The notes: generated by a model from the sequence alone, not told the origin. Positions 15,183-24,866 are shown, counted from the stretch's first letter. The stretch is DNA of 64,000 bases from Croceivirga sp009797885 (GCA_045866215.1 AP035880.1:1054001-1118000), one strand, 5' to 3'. Numbers and translations: made by a program.

Positions 15183-16522
15183 AGACTTCAAAGAATATTC
15201 CTCTTTCAAAGCTACAGCGCACCTCAAAATTGATGCAAACAGGTGCCAAAGTTGGTGTGAATTATTTGAAGTACTATGGGGACAAAATGGTCAATTCCGA
15301 GGAAGAGGCAAAAGCACGATTGGATGAAAACAATGCCAATGATATTTACGATAGTTTAAAAACCCTGAAGGGCAGTGCCTTAAAGATGGCCCAAATGATG
15401 AGCATGGAAAAAAGCATCATGCCAAAGGCCTTTGTGGAAAAGTTTTCGCTCGCCCAATTCTCCGTACCGCCGCTTTCAGCGCCCTTGGTACTAAAAACAT
15501 TCAAACGGTCCTTTGGAAAATTTCCCCATCAACTGTTTGACCAATTCAACAATAAGGCCATGAACGCCGCCAGTATCGGTCAAGTGCATCTGGCCGAAAA
15601 AGACGGACAGCAATTCGCGGTAAAAATCCAATACCCCGGAGTGGCACAAAGCATTAAATCGGATTTGGCCATTGTAAAGCCGGTAGCCATGAAAATGTTC
15701 AACATTTCGGGTGAGCATTCGGAACAGTATTTTAAAGAGGTGGAAAATAAACTTGTGGAGGAAACCGATTATGAACTGGAACTCGCCCAAAGTCAGGAAA
15801 TCAAACTATTGTGCGGTCATCTTCCAAATTTGAGGTTTCCGACCTATTATCCGGAATATTCCTCCCCTGAAATCATTACCATGGATTGGATGCACGGCGC
15901 ACACCTTTCTGAATTTGCCCAAAATAATACCGACCAAGAAGCAGCCAATCTAGTGGGACAGACCTTGTGGGACTTTTATATGTACCAATTGCATGTGCTA
16001 CACAAAGTCCATGCCGACCCACATCCCGGTAATTTTCTCGTTTCCAATGCGCATGAAGTCATCGCACTTGATTTCGGTTGTATGAAGGCCATACCGGAAG
16101 ACTTTTACAGCCCCTATTTTGAGCTGTTCAAATGGGAGGTCATCAATGATCCGGATAGTTTTGAAAAAAATCTCTTTGCACTTGAGGTCTTGAAGGAAGA
16201 GGATAGCGAGACGGAACGTGCTTTTTTCACCAAACTATTCTTTGATGTTTTGGAATGGTTTACCAAACCTTTTCAAGTGGAAACCTTTGATTTCTCCGAC
16301 CGGGAATTTTTTGATAAAATCTCGGCCTTTGGAGAACAGTATCTAAAGAAATCCACCCTAATGAACATGAATGCCGACCGGGGATCAAAACATATCATTT
16401 ACATGAACAGGACCTTTTTTGGACTGTACAGTTTGATGTTCGATCTGAAGGCTAAAAACATAAAAACACACAATTACACCCAGTTTGTTCAAAACACTGA
16501 CCAAGAACTGCTGGTAAAATAG
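15179..16522 (+). CDS. AarF/UbiB (ABC1) family kinase-like protein
   Basis: A 447-residue atypical protein kinase-like protein. Visible motifs: LKGSALKMAQMMS, where the family's KxGQ has Ala in place of Gly, AASIGQVH (the Ala-rich nucleotide loop), FAVKIQYPG with the ATP-binding Lys, EETDYELE, VHADPHPGNF (catalytic loop) and LDFGCMK (metal-binding Asp). Family members such as UbiB/COQ8 work at membranes on lipid quinone or lipid metabolism through ATPase activity. Menaquinone-using flavobacteria have no ubiquinone, and its place in a lipid operon suggests a role in handling lipids. No membrane span is obvious at the C-terminus. Confidence 0.9.
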   Translation: MKTSKNIPLSKLQRTSKLMQTGAKVGVNYLKYYGDKMVNSEEEAKARLDENNANDIYDSLKTLKGSALKMAQMMSMEKSIMPKAFVEKFSLAQFSVPPLSAPLVLKTFKRSFGKFPHQLFDQFNNKAMNAASIGQVHLAEKDGQQFAVKIQYPGVAQSIKSDLAIVKPVAMKMFNISGEHSEQYFKEVENKLVEETDYELELAQSQEIKLLCGHLPNLRFPTYYPEYSSPEIITMDWMHGAHLSEFAQNNTDQEAANLVGQTLWDFYMYQLHVLHKVHADPHPGNFLVSNAHEVIALDFGCMKAIPEDFYSPYFELFKWEVINDPDSFEKNLFALEVLKEEDSETERAFFTKLFFDVLEWFTKPFQVETFDFSDREFFDKISAFGEQYLKKSTLMNMNADRGSKHIIYMNRTFFGLYSLMFDLKAKNIKTHNYTQFVQNTDQELLVK

Positions 16523-16529
16523 AGAACAC

Positions 16530-18371
16530 ATGGCATCGAAAATAGATCTGAAGGATATTGCACAAGAAGTATTTGACGGGAATTTTAAACAGATTTCAGG
16601 TTATGAAGCGGCTTTTCTTTATGCGGAATCGCCCACAAGCCCAATGCATATTGCCACTTTGGTCATCGTTGAAGGTTCCATGAATTTTAAGGATTTCAAA
16701 AGAATAGTTGCTTCCAAACTCCATTTGATCCCAAAATTCAGACAACGCCTCCTGCACGTACCCATGGATTTGGATTACCCCTATTGGGTCGATGATCCAA
16801 ATTTTGAGCTGGACCTACATCTTAACCGAATGAAACTGGCCGATCCCTCCAACTGGGAATCCTTACGAAGAACGACTTCCCGTATTTTTAGTGCACCCCT
16901 GGATTTAAGGCGGCCACTTTGGTCCATCCACTTTATAGAAGGCATAGATGAAATTCCCCAAATTCCCAAAGGCTCTGTGGCCATAGTCAGCAAAGTGCAC
17001 CATGTCATGATCGACGGCAGCTCTGGAGTGGGCCTAATGGGTATTCTATTTGACAAAGACGACAAGGTCAGGACCATTGACAAATCGGAAATCAAAAAGT
17101 ACGATCCCAACCCCCTACCGGATGATATCAGTTTACTGCTGAAAAGCGGGTACGGCTTTTTAAAAAATCCGCTCAGAATTCCAAAAACCATAGCGGATAC
17201 CGCAATAGCCTTTGTGAAAAACAAGGCTTCAAAAACCTTAAGCATCCAAAAGGAATTTGCCACGGCACGTTATCCCGTACCGATTACCATATTTAATGGA
17301 AACGTTTCCCCCAGAAGAACATGGGGAACGGCAATCCTTTCATTTGACCGTGTCAATAGCCTGCGAAAATTAGTAGGTGTCAGTATCAACGACCTTATTT
17401 TGGCCGTCTGCGCCGGGGCGATACGACGTTATCTTCAAGAAAAGGAAAAACTGCCCTTGCAACCCCTGGTCGCCAATGTTCCCATCTCCATACGTGGTGA
17501 AAATGACGATTCACAAAATAATCAAATAGCCAATATGTTGGTTCAATTGGGCACGCATATTGAAGATCCTTTGGAGCGTTTGGAATACATTCAGGAACAG
17601 ACCATGCTGGGTAAGGCAAGACATAAGACCATGGGCGCCAAAACCTTGGCAAAAATAGCGGATGCCGTACCTTTCGGATTGGCCAATCTTGCCGCTAGAA
17701 TCTACGGCAAATACAATATCAAGGACTTGCACCGCCCCCCATTCAATGTAACCATTACCAATGTACCCGGACCCACAAAACTACTCTACCTGAACGGGCA
17801 CAAGGTGGTTTCCATTTTTGGTCTGACCCCGGTGGCCAATGGTTTTGGCTTGATTATTGCCGCTTTTAGTTACAATGGTAAAATCAGCATTACCACGACT
17901 TCGGACAAACGGACGATGCCGGATTGTTATGTTTTCTCAAGGTACATCCGCGAATCCGCCAACGAACTGGAAGAATTGATTTTGGGGAGCCAGAAGAAAA
18001 AATCCCCAGCGGGGAAACCCACAAAACAAAAAAGTGAAAGCACCGCTTTTTTCAATGCCTTAAGGCGGTACTTGAAAAAGGAAATCGGACTTATCAAAAA
18101 ATACCGGGGCGTCTACCACGTTCATGTAGATATGGGTGCCACTAGCGAATGTTGGGAAATTGACCTCACCAAAGAAGCAGCGACCATTAAAAAAACAACG
18201 ACACTGGACCCAAAAACCGTTTTGGAAATTGAGGATGCCAATCTATATGCGCTGTACAAGAAAAAACTGTTGTTTGATGAACTAAAAATTCAACAACGTT
18301 TAAAATTGTCCGGTACGGTGGGCAACAAACGTAAGTTGACGAACCTCATCAAAGCTTTTTTAACCCGATAA
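16530..18371 (+). CDS. Wax ester synthase/diacylglycerol acyltransferase (WS/DGAT) fused to an SCP2-like domain
   Basis: A 613-residue enzyme expected to make wax esters and/or triacylglycerol from acyl-CoA plus fatty alcohol or diacylglycerol. The active-site motif HHVMIDG is at residues ~157-163. Other family marks are PLWSIHFIEG, NDLILAVCAGAIRRYL and the C-terminal ITNVPGP...LNG block. Residues ~1-480 cover the whole normal WS/DGAT. After a Lys-rich linker, residues ~520-613 (YHVHVDMGATSECWEIDLTK, then LKLSGTVGNKRKLTNLIKAF) resemble a sterol-carrier SCP2 lipid-binding domain, which could shuttle substrate. It starts 7 bp after the upstream stop. Confidence 0.93.
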   Translation: MASKIDLKDIAQEVFDGNFKQISGYEAAFLYAESPTSPMHIATLVIVEGSMNFKDFKRIVASKLHLIPKFRQRLLHVPMDLDYPYWVDDPNFELDLHLNRMKLADPSNWESLRRTTSRIFSAPLDLRRPLWSIHFIEGIDEIPQIPKGSVAIVSKVHHVMIDGSSGVGLMGILFDKDDKVRTIDKSEIKKYDPNPLPDDISLLLKSGYGFLKNPLRIPKTIADTAIAFVKNKASKTLSIQKEFATARYPVPITIFNGNVSPRRTWGTAILSFDRVNSLRKLVGVSINDLILAVCAGAIRRYLQEKEKLPLQPLVANVPISIRGENDDSQNNQIANMLVQLGTHIEDPLERLEYIQEQTMLGKARHKTMGAKTLAKIADAVPFGLANLAARIYGKYNIKDLHRPPFNVTITNVPGPTKLLYLNGHKVVSIFGLTPVANGFGLIIAAFSYNGKISITTTSDKRTMPDCYVFSRYIRESANELEELILGSQKKKSPAGKPTKQKSESTAFFNALRRYLKKEIGLIKKYRGVYHVHVDMGATSECWEIDLTKEAATIKKTTTLDPKTVLEIEDANLYALYKKKLLFDELKIQQRLKLSGTVGNKRKLTNLIKAFLTR

Positions 18372-18372
18372 A

Positions 18373-19320
18373 ATGTATTACAAGACCAATACATTTACCG
18401 CCAAGGACGGTGAAATTATCTGCTACTATAAGTGGGAAGCCCTTAATGCCAACAAGAATCGTGGCATTGTGCAGATTGCCCATGGTATTGGGGAGCATGC
18501 AGGGCGTTACGACAGCATAGCGCACCGTTTACAGCAAGAAGGGTTCACCGTTTATGCCAACGATCATCGGGCACATGGGAAAACAGCCGAAATAAAACGG
18601 CTTTTTGGTTTTTACGATGGCAAAAATTACTTTGAGGATGTAGTGGAAGACATGCATTCCCTAACCGAATTGATGCGCAACGAACACCCTGAGGCTAAAT
18701 TTATTTTGTTCGGCCATAGCATGGGGTCCCTTTTGAGCAGAAAATATGTGCTCCGTTATGGCGATGAAATCGATGCCTTGATTTTATCGGGTACCGCAAA
18801 TTTTATCAAGGGATTGGGGCATTTTGGGCTGGCAAGCACAAAAGTGGTGAGTGCTATCCGGGGGCGGGAACGGGGCAATCAAACCCTGAGAAGCTTCTTC
18901 TTTGATGAATTCAATAAAAAATTCAAGCCCAATCGAACAAAATTGGATTGGATAAGTAGCGACGAAGCCGCCGTGGATGCCTTTGAGGCCGACCCCTATC
19001 GCATTGAGAACTTCTCCATTGGGGTCTTTGCCGATATTCTGATCAATTCCAGGGAATTGAATAAAAAAAGTGCTTTTGTAAATACCCCGGACAAACTGCC
19101 CATTTTAATCTTTTCGGGAGATGAAGATCCCGTGGGTGAAATGGGAAAAGGGGTAAGCAAAGTGGCCAGGAACTACAAAAAGAATGGCAACGCAACCCTT
19201 ACGTTCAACCTCTACAGAGGAGGAAGGCACGAAATGCTCAACGAAAAGAATAGTCAAGAAGTGGAGGAAGATATGATAACATGGCTTAACACCCACATCC
19301 CCGAGAACCATGGAAGATAA
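18373..19320 (+). CDS. Monoacylglycerol lipase-type alpha/beta hydrolase
   Basis: A 315-residue soluble hydrolase of the Hydrolase_4/lysophospholipase group. It shows HGIGEHAGRY (oxyanion region), NDHRAHGKTAE, the nucleophile elbow GHSMGS, the acid in SGDEDPVGE and the base in GGRHEMLNE. These are the standard marks of bacterial monoglyceride lipases, which release a fatty acid and glycerol from monoacylglycerol. It starts 1 bp after the WS/DGAT stop and overlaps the next gene by 11 bp, so synthesis and breakdown enzymes are translated together. Confidence 0.9.
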   Translation: MYYKTNTFTAKDGEIICYYKWEALNANKNRGIVQIAHGIGEHAGRYDSIAHRLQQEGFTVYANDHRAHGKTAEIKRLFGFYDGKNYFEDVVEDMHSLTELMRNEHPEAKFILFGHSMGSLLSRKYVLRYGDEIDALILSGTANFIKGLGHFGLASTKVVSAIRGRERGNQTLRSFFFDEFNKKFKPNRTKLDWISSDEAAVDAFEADPYRIENFSIGVFADILINSRELNKKSAFVNTPDKLPILIFSGDEDPVGEMGKGVSKVARNYKKNGNATLTFNLYRGGRHEMLNEKNSQEVEEDMITWLNTHIPENHGR

Positions 19321-20467
19321 ATTGCATTTATATGAGACTTTTATCAAGTTCACGGCCTATGTAGGGGTACGCGGAGGCCTTCCCATTACTAAAGTCAAGA
19401 AAGTCCTAACGGGAAGTTTTAAAATTCACACGTATTCGGATGAACTGATGCCCATTGTCAACGAAGTGACCTCGGACGATAAAGACCTGGATTTTCTTTT
19501 TGATGAATGCATTAGAATGTGTGATGAATTGGGTCCAAGTCGTGAATACTTTACCCTGATCACCCTATTGGAGAACATCACGAGTGAAATAACCCGGAAA
19601 GGCAATCCGGAAGCCGATGAGCTGTCCAAAAAGGTCTTGAGCAGATTCCAAGAGGAAATAACGCTGATCAATCAGAAGATTCCCAAACCTCCCCTATTCA
19701 ACATGCTTTTGGAAAGTAGGTCCTTGGTGGAATGGGCGTCCATTTATGCCATTTATCCTTTTATTCCAAAACGCATTAAAGGAGAGGGCAAGCCCGTATT
19801 ATTGATCCCGCCGTATTTGGGTGATGATTATTCAACGTCCTTTGTCCGTCGGTATTTGACCTCCTTAGGCTTTAAAACGTATAAATGGGACCAGGGCTTC
19901 AATTTGGTCAAATCACATTACATCCCCCGACTTGAGGAAAAACTGGATGATATCTATCGGATTCACGGTGAAAAAGTGAGTATCGTGGGTTGGAGCGGAG
20001 GCGGCCTTTTTGCCAAGATCATTGCCAATCGCCATCCGAAGCAGGTACAACAGATCCTCACCATTGGGTCACCCGTATGGGGCGTTATGGATATGAAAAC
20101 CCCGGTCAATGGCATTTTAGAGTTTTTTAGGGGAAAATCCCTAAAAGAAAGGAACAAAAGGTTTATTGAAGAACTTGAACCCATACCCAATGTGCCGATT
20201 ACGTGTATTTACACAAAAACAGATGGCCTATTGCCCTGGAAACATTGCATGGAAGCCGAAAGCTATCGTGAGGACATAAAGAATATTGAGGTCTACGGCA
20301 GCCATTCGGGTCTGGGTGCCAACGTCAGTGTGCTGTTGATAACGGCCAATGCACTGAGTGCCAATATTCAAGGAAAAACGATCAAAGAGACCACTCTGGA
20401 AGTAGAACGCATCCTTTATCCTTTTTACTGGAACAAGAAAAAAAGAAGTTTGTTTTTTTTAAATTAG
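19310..20467 (+). CDS. Alpha/beta hydrolase with helical N-terminal extension
   Basis: A 385-residue protein. Residues ~1-130 are helical and without known domain. The hydrolase part shows PVLLIPPYLGDDYST, the nucleophile elbow GWSGGG, an acid candidate in YTKTDGLLPW and a base in GSHSGLGAN. The layout recalls PhaC-like and esterase enzymes (xGWSxGG). A polyester synthase would need Cys where this has Ser, so an esterase, lipase or acyltransferase acting on stored lipid is more likely. Start codon overlaps the upstream gene by 11 bp. Confidence 0.8.
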   Translation: MEDKLHLYETFIKFTAYVGVRGGLPITKVKKVLTGSFKIHTYSDELMPIVNEVTSDDKDLDFLFDECIRMCDELGPSREYFTLITLLENITSEITRKGNPEADELSKKVLSRFQEEITLINQKIPKPPLFNMLLESRSLVEWASIYAIYPFIPKRIKGEGKPVLLIPPYLGDDYSTSFVRRYLTSLGFKTYKWDQGFNLVKSHYIPRLEEKLDDIYRIHGEKVSIVGWSGGGLFAKIIANRHPKQVQQILTIGSPVWGVMDMKTPVNGILEFFRGKSLKERNKRFIEELEPIPNVPITCIYTKTDGLLPWKHCMEAESYREDIKNIEVYGSHSGLGANVSVLLITANALSANIQGKTIKETTLEVERILYPFYWNKKKRSLFFLN

Positions 20468-20488
20468 AAGTTCAACCCCTAAGTTGAA

Positions 20489-23400
20489 ATGCAGGACATT
20501 ATCCATAGCGAAAAATTTCAGGAGTCTTTAAAGCGAGCAGCTAAAGACCACAAGCTAGCTATTGAAGATGTTCAAAAAGAAGCTGAAAAATACATTAAGG
20601 AACTCTATGCCCAGCAACATCCCGCGGCAAGACTGGTCTCCGTGCGGGGTTTTGACTATATCCTTTCCCGGGCCTACAGTGAAAAAATAGACGTTGACCC
20701 CAAGGGCATTAAAAAGCTGATGAAATTGATGCGGAAGCATTCCGTCGCTTTTATCATGACCCACAAGACCTATCTGGATACCTTGGTCCTGATCTCTACC
20801 CTGGCCCGTTATGGGATGCCCGTACCCTATTCCTTTGGGGGGATAAACCTGGCATTCCCCGGATTGAAGCAATTGGGGAAAAGTGCCGGCATTGTTTTTA
20901 TCCGTAGAAGTTTTAAGGATAACCCAATCTATAAAATTGCGCTCAGGCACTACATTTCAACCATTATAGACAAGGGGGACCACCTCACTTGGAATATTGA
21001 AGGTACCCGTTCCCGGACGGGTAAAATCCTGCATCCCCAAATGGGGATCCTAAAATACATCATGGATGCGGAAAAGCAGAGTTCCAGGGATGTTAAGTAC
21101 GTCCCTGTTTCCATAGCCTACGACCTTATTCCAGACGTCAAGGAAATGACGGAGCAAGCAAAAGGGGCCAAGAAAAAGTCGGAAAACCTTTCCGAGGGCA
21201 TCAAATACGTTCGAAGTCTGGGCAGCAATTATGGCAGGGCCGCCATCCGTTTTGGTGACCCGGTCGAAATCAATGAAACCCATAATGTCGCGGTTCCCCA
21301 GTTTGAGGATGATACCTATAAGCGCAAGGACACTTTGCCCTTTTTCGCCTTCGATCTTATCAATCAAATGTCCAGGATCACCCCGGTTTCCACGGTTTCC
21401 CTGATTTGCAATGTCCTCCTTAACGACTTTGCACTCACCAAAAAGGAAATCGAATTCAAGGTGAAAAAGTTGATGGAATACATTGGCAAAAAGCAAGAGG
21501 ATTCGCTGATGGATCGAGGCAATCCCATTGCCGTGAGTGTACAAAAAGCATTAAATCTGCTTCAAGCAGGCCATATCATTCGGAAAAGCAGGGCTGGTCA
21601 AAAAGCGCAGTTCAGTGTCATTTCCACGGAGTACCTGTCGGCCACCTATTATGCCAATATGGTTGCGGGCCATCTGTACCACTCCGCATTTGTGGAGATG
21701 GCCCTGGTAAAAGTGAAGGACGACACTTCCCCGGATAGAATAGTTCACTTTTGGGAGGAGATCATGAACCTTCGCAATCTTTTCAAATTTGAATTTTTCT
21801 ATACCAACAAGGCGAAATTCAGTGATGAAATTGAAGCAGAGCTCAATCGGTTCGATAAGAATTGGCGGGAAATACTCAATGACCCCAAAAAGGATGTTTC
21901 CGAAATCCTGAAAAAACAAGATCTATTCATCTCCAGGGCGCTGCTCCTTTCCTATATTGAAGCGAATAAGGTGGTATGCCATACGTTGAGCCATTGGGAC
22001 GAAAACGATGTATTCACGGAAGAAGAGTTCCTGGAGCTTTGTATTTTTAAGGGAAAAGAGCTCCATTGGCATAGTCGAATCACGCGATTGGGAAGTATTT
22101 CAAAACCCTTTTTGAGCAATGCCTATCGCTTTGCCGAAAATGCCGGACTTGGCATAACCGACCAAAAGACAAACCACAAGGGACTCGAAGATTGGATGCA
22201 CCAACTTGAGGACTTGACGGCCCGATTGACGTACCTGAAAGCGATTGAGGTGGAACCCAGTACCAAAAGCCTGGGGTTGCTGTCACGCCAAAATAGCTTG
22301 GTACCCGAGGCAAAAGCACCCAAATCAAGAAAGAAAATAGAAGAAGAGGAAGAAGGACCGCATATTGCCGCCTATTTTGATCTGGATCGGACCATAATCA
22401 ATGACTTTTCCGCGAAGCGATTTATGCGTACCCGGCTATTTAGTGGCGAAACAACGGCCAAGGAATACATCACCCAGTTTATGACAGCCCTGGTCTTTTC
22501 GTTCGGCAATCGCGATTTTGAAGTGCTGACCAAAATTGCCGCCTTGGGGGTCAAAGGCATTCCTGAAAAGGTTTTTGCCGATCTGGGACAAGAGGTATTT
22601 GAGGAATACCTGTTACCGACCATCTATCCGGAATCCCGCGAATTGATCAAAAAACATTTTGAAAAAGGACATCGGGTGGTTATTATCTCGGCCGCTACCC
22701 CCTACCAAACCAATCCCGTGGCCAAGGAATTGGGAATTTCCGATGTGTATTGCACCCAAATGGAACTGCAAAACGGAAAATTTACGGGGCGCATTGCAGA
22801 GATGCGTTGGGGCGAAGGCAAGGCACGAGCTGCACGAATCTTTGCCAGGGAGAATAACATTGACCTCTCCAAAAGCTATTTTTATTCGGATAGTTTTGAC
22901 GATTATCCCTTATTCAAAATTGTGGGCAAACCTGTGGCCACAAACCCGGATAATGCACTTTCCCAGGTCGCCTTTGAGAACGACTGGCCCATTCTTAGAT
23001 TTAAGGAAACCACTGAAAAACCGGTGGTCAATGGCTTGCGGACAGGCTTAGCGGCGGCGAGCATTTATCCGTCTGCGGTCAGGGGTGCGGTAAAGGGATT
23101 GGTCACCCTATCACGGCAGGAGGCCGCCAATACCACCTTTTCAAGTATTGGTGATTTTGGTACCCGCCTGGCCGGATTGCAAATATCCGTGAGGGGCAAA
23201 CGTAACCTGACCGATTTTCGCCCTGCAGTGTTTTGTTTTAACCATCAAAGTGCAGCCGATTTCTTCATTATTATGAAACTCTTACGTAGGGATTTCACCG
23301 GTGTTGCCAAAAAAGAACTGGAAAGAACACCTATTGGACCCATATTCAAAGCGTTGGGGGCCATCTATATCGACCGAAGCAACAAAGCCAAAGCCATAGA

Positions 23401-23722
23401 GGCCATGAAACCGGCAGTGGAAGCATTAAAAAATGGGGTTTCGGTGGCTATTGCCCCCGAGGGGACACGAAGTGGCACCGCGGAATTGGGACCCTTTAAA
23501 AAAGGAGCCTTCCATTTGGCCATGCAAGCAGGGGTTCCCATTGTTCCCATCGTCATCAAAAACGCGTACCAGGCGGTGAAAAAAGGCTCCATGATGTTGC
23601 GTCCAACCCATATTGAGGTAGTGGTTTTGGATCCCGTGGAAACGGCACTTTGGAAACGGAAAAACTTGAATCAATACATTGAAGAGGTACGTGAACTGTT
23701 CGTTGCGGAGCTGAATCACTAG
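20489..23722 (+). CDS. Trifunctional GPAT - HAD phosphatase - AGPAT protein
   Basis: A 1077-residue fusion. Residues ~1-580 are a PlsB-type glycerol-3-phosphate acyltransferase with HKTYLD (H92, D97) and EGTRSRTGK. Residues ~625-850 are an HAD-IB hydrolase with DLDRT (D631, D633), VIISAATPYQ and SDSFDDYPL. Residues ~880-1077 are a PlsC-type 1-acyl-G3P acyltransferase with NHQSAAD (H919, D924), FTGVAKKEL and APEGTRSG. Together these could take glycerol-3-phosphate to phosphatidate, and the HAD part might provide a dephosphorylation step, though HAD-IB members linked to PlsC have no proven substrate. M. tuberculosis has the same parts as separate neighbours, PlsB2 and a HAD-PlsC fusion. Confidence 0.92.
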   Translation: MQDIIHSEKFQESLKRAAKDHKLAIEDVQKEAEKYIKELYAQQHPAARLVSVRGFDYILSRAYSEKIDVDPKGIKKLMKLMRKHSVAFIMTHKTYLDTLVLISTLARYGMPVPYSFGGINLAFPGLKQLGKSAGIVFIRRSFKDNPIYKIALRHYISTIIDKGDHLTWNIEGTRSRTGKILHPQMGILKYIMDAEKQSSRDVKYVPVSIAYDLIPDVKEMTEQAKGAKKKSENLSEGIKYVRSLGSNYGRAAIRFGDPVEINETHNVAVPQFEDDTYKRKDTLPFFAFDLINQMSRITPVSTVSLICNVLLNDFALTKKEIEFKVKKLMEYIGKKQEDSLMDRGNPIAVSVQKALNLLQAGHIIRKSRAGQKAQFSVISTEYLSATYYANMVAGHLYHSAFVEMALVKVKDDTSPDRIVHFWEEIMNLRNLFKFEFFYTNKAKFSDEIEAELNRFDKNWREILNDPKKDVSEILKKQDLFISRALLLSYIEANKVVCHTLSHWDENDVFTEEEFLELCIFKGKELHWHSRITRLGSISKPFLSNAYRFAENAGLGITDQKTNHKGLEDWMHQLEDLTARLTYLKAIEVEPSTKSLGLLSRQNSLVPEAKAPKSRKKIEEEEEGPHIAAYFDLDRTIINDFSAKRFMRTRLFSGETTAKEYITQFMTALVFSFGNRDFEVLTKIAALGVKGIPEKVFADLGQEVFEEYLLPTIYPESRELIKKHFEKGHRVVIISAATPYQTNPVAKELGISDVYCTQMELQNGKFTGRIAEMRWGEGKARAARIFARENNIDLSKSYFYSDSFDDYPLFKIVGKPVATNPDNALSQVAFENDWPILRFKETTEKPVVNGLRTGLAAASIYPSAVRGAVKGLVTLSRQEAANTTFSSIGDFGTRLAGLQISVRGKRNLTDFRPAVFCFNHQSAADFFIIMKLLRRDFTGVAKKELERTPIGPIFKALGAIYIDRSNKAKAIEAMKPAVEALKNGVSVAIAPEGTRSGTAELGPFKKGAFHLAMQAGVPIVPIVIKNAYQAVKKGSMMLRPTHIEVVVLDPVETALWKRKNLNQYIEEVRELFVAELNH

Positions 23723-23765
23723 TGGGGTCCTGATATTGCCGGGCCAAACCAAAAAAACAAAACAT

Positions 23766-24767
23766 ATGCCATTGAACGTAGGAATATTGGGAGGAGGTTC
23801 GTGGGGAACCACCGTTGCCTCGCTAACGGCAAGAAATGCAAATCCCACCGTTTGGGCCCGAAATGAAGAAACGGTGAATGAAATCAATACCCATCGGACC
23901 AATTCAAAATACCTACCGGGAGCACTTTTGAACAAAAACCTGAAAGCCTCAGCATCCATAGAAGAAACCGTAAAAAATGCGGATTTACTGGTTATGGGGA
24001 TTCCCTCGCAAAACTTTAGGGAAGTGCTGGAAACCGCAAAACCTTTTGTCCGTCCGTGGATTCCCATTGTGAGTTTGGCCAAAGGCCTGGAAATGGGCAC
24101 CAAAAAAAGGATGACGGAAGTGGTGGCCGAAATACTGCCCGGACATCCCGTAGGGGTATTGACCGGTCCCAATTTGGCCAAGGAAATCCATAACGGTCAG
24201 GCAGCGGCAGCGGTAATTGCCATGGTGGATGAAATCATCGCCAAAAAATTGCAAGGGGTATTCAACTCGGGGCTCTTTCGTGTGTATACCAATAACGATG
24301 TGATCGGCTGTGAATTGGGGGGTGCCCTAAAAAACATTATGGCCATCGCCACGGGAATGGGCGATGGAGCCAATGCGGGTGACAATACCCGGGCGGCACT
24401 GATTACAAGGGGACTTTCTGAATTAACGCGTTTGGGCACGGCCATGGGCGGAAGAAGAAGAACCTTTGCCGGGTTGGCGGGTATGGGAGACCTTGTGGCC
24501 ACCTGTAGCAGTGCCAAAAGTAGAAATCGCCATGTTGGTTTTCAATTGGGAAAAGGGAAAAAGCTCAACGAAATAATTGAAGAAATGTCCGAGGTTGCCG
24601 AAGGGGTCAAAACGGCCAAAGTGGTCATGGAACTTGCCAAGGAATATAAGGTGGACATGCCCATCTCCGAAGAGGTCTACAAAGTATTGTATGAGGGGAA
24701 TACCGTAGCGGATGCCTTTCGTGGCTTGTTAAAATTGGAGAGCGGTTCCGAGGCGGAACCAGGATAA
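23766..24767 (+). CDS. gpsA: Glycerol-3-phosphate dehydrogenase [NAD(P)+]
   Basis: A 333-residue cytoplasmic enzyme that reduces dihydroxyacetone phosphate to sn-glycerol-3-phosphate. Marks are the Rossmann loop GILGGGSWGTT, GPNLAKEI, the catalytic Lys region ALKNIMAIATGMGDGA, NTRAALITRGLSE and GLAGMGDL. ATG 23766 places the dinucleotide loop at residues 5-12, as usual; a TTG at 23736 adds only a basic tag. It lies 43 bp after the acyltransferase fusion and supplies its substrate, which completes the neutral-lipid pathway in one operon. Confidence 0.95.
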   Translation: MPLNVGILGGGSWGTTVASLTARNANPTVWARNEETVNEINTHRTNSKYLPGALLNKNLKASASIEETVKNADLLVMGIPSQNFREVLETAKPFVRPWIPIVSLAKGLEMGTKKRMTEVVAEILPGHPVGVLTGPNLAKEIHNGQAAAAVIAMVDEIIAKKLQGVFNSGLFRVYTNNDVIGCELGGALKNIMAIATGMGDGANAGDNTRAALITRGLSELTRLGTAMGGRRRTFAGLAGMGDLVATCSSAKSRNRHVGFQLGKGKKLNEIIEEMSEVAEGVKTAKVVMELAKEYKVDMPISEEVYKVLYEGNTVADAFRGLLKLESGSEAEPG

Positions 24768-24847
24768 AGCCTATGCAAAGGGGCAAAGATCTCTTATTTT
24801 AGTTCCATATGTAAAAGATATATAGGTCAGGTGATCTATGTTCCTAT

Positions 24848-24857
24848 GTTAGCACAC
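24848..24857 (+). other. Start of the second cassette run (right core only)
   Basis: GTTAGCACAC here is the exact reverse complement of GTGTGCTAAC at 25777-25786, the end of the same unit. No left arm precedes it; the 80 bp back to gpsA are unlike the other sites. This could be the array's attachment point (an attI equivalent) or the edge of a deletion. Confidence 0.5.
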
Positions 24858-24866
24858 ATAAAAATC

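Noticed and set aside
19310..20467. Polyhydroxyalkanoate synthase (PhaC)
   Set aside because: The nucleophile elbow is GWSGGG with Ser, whereas PhaC uses Cys at that place, so a hydrolase or esterase is more likely.
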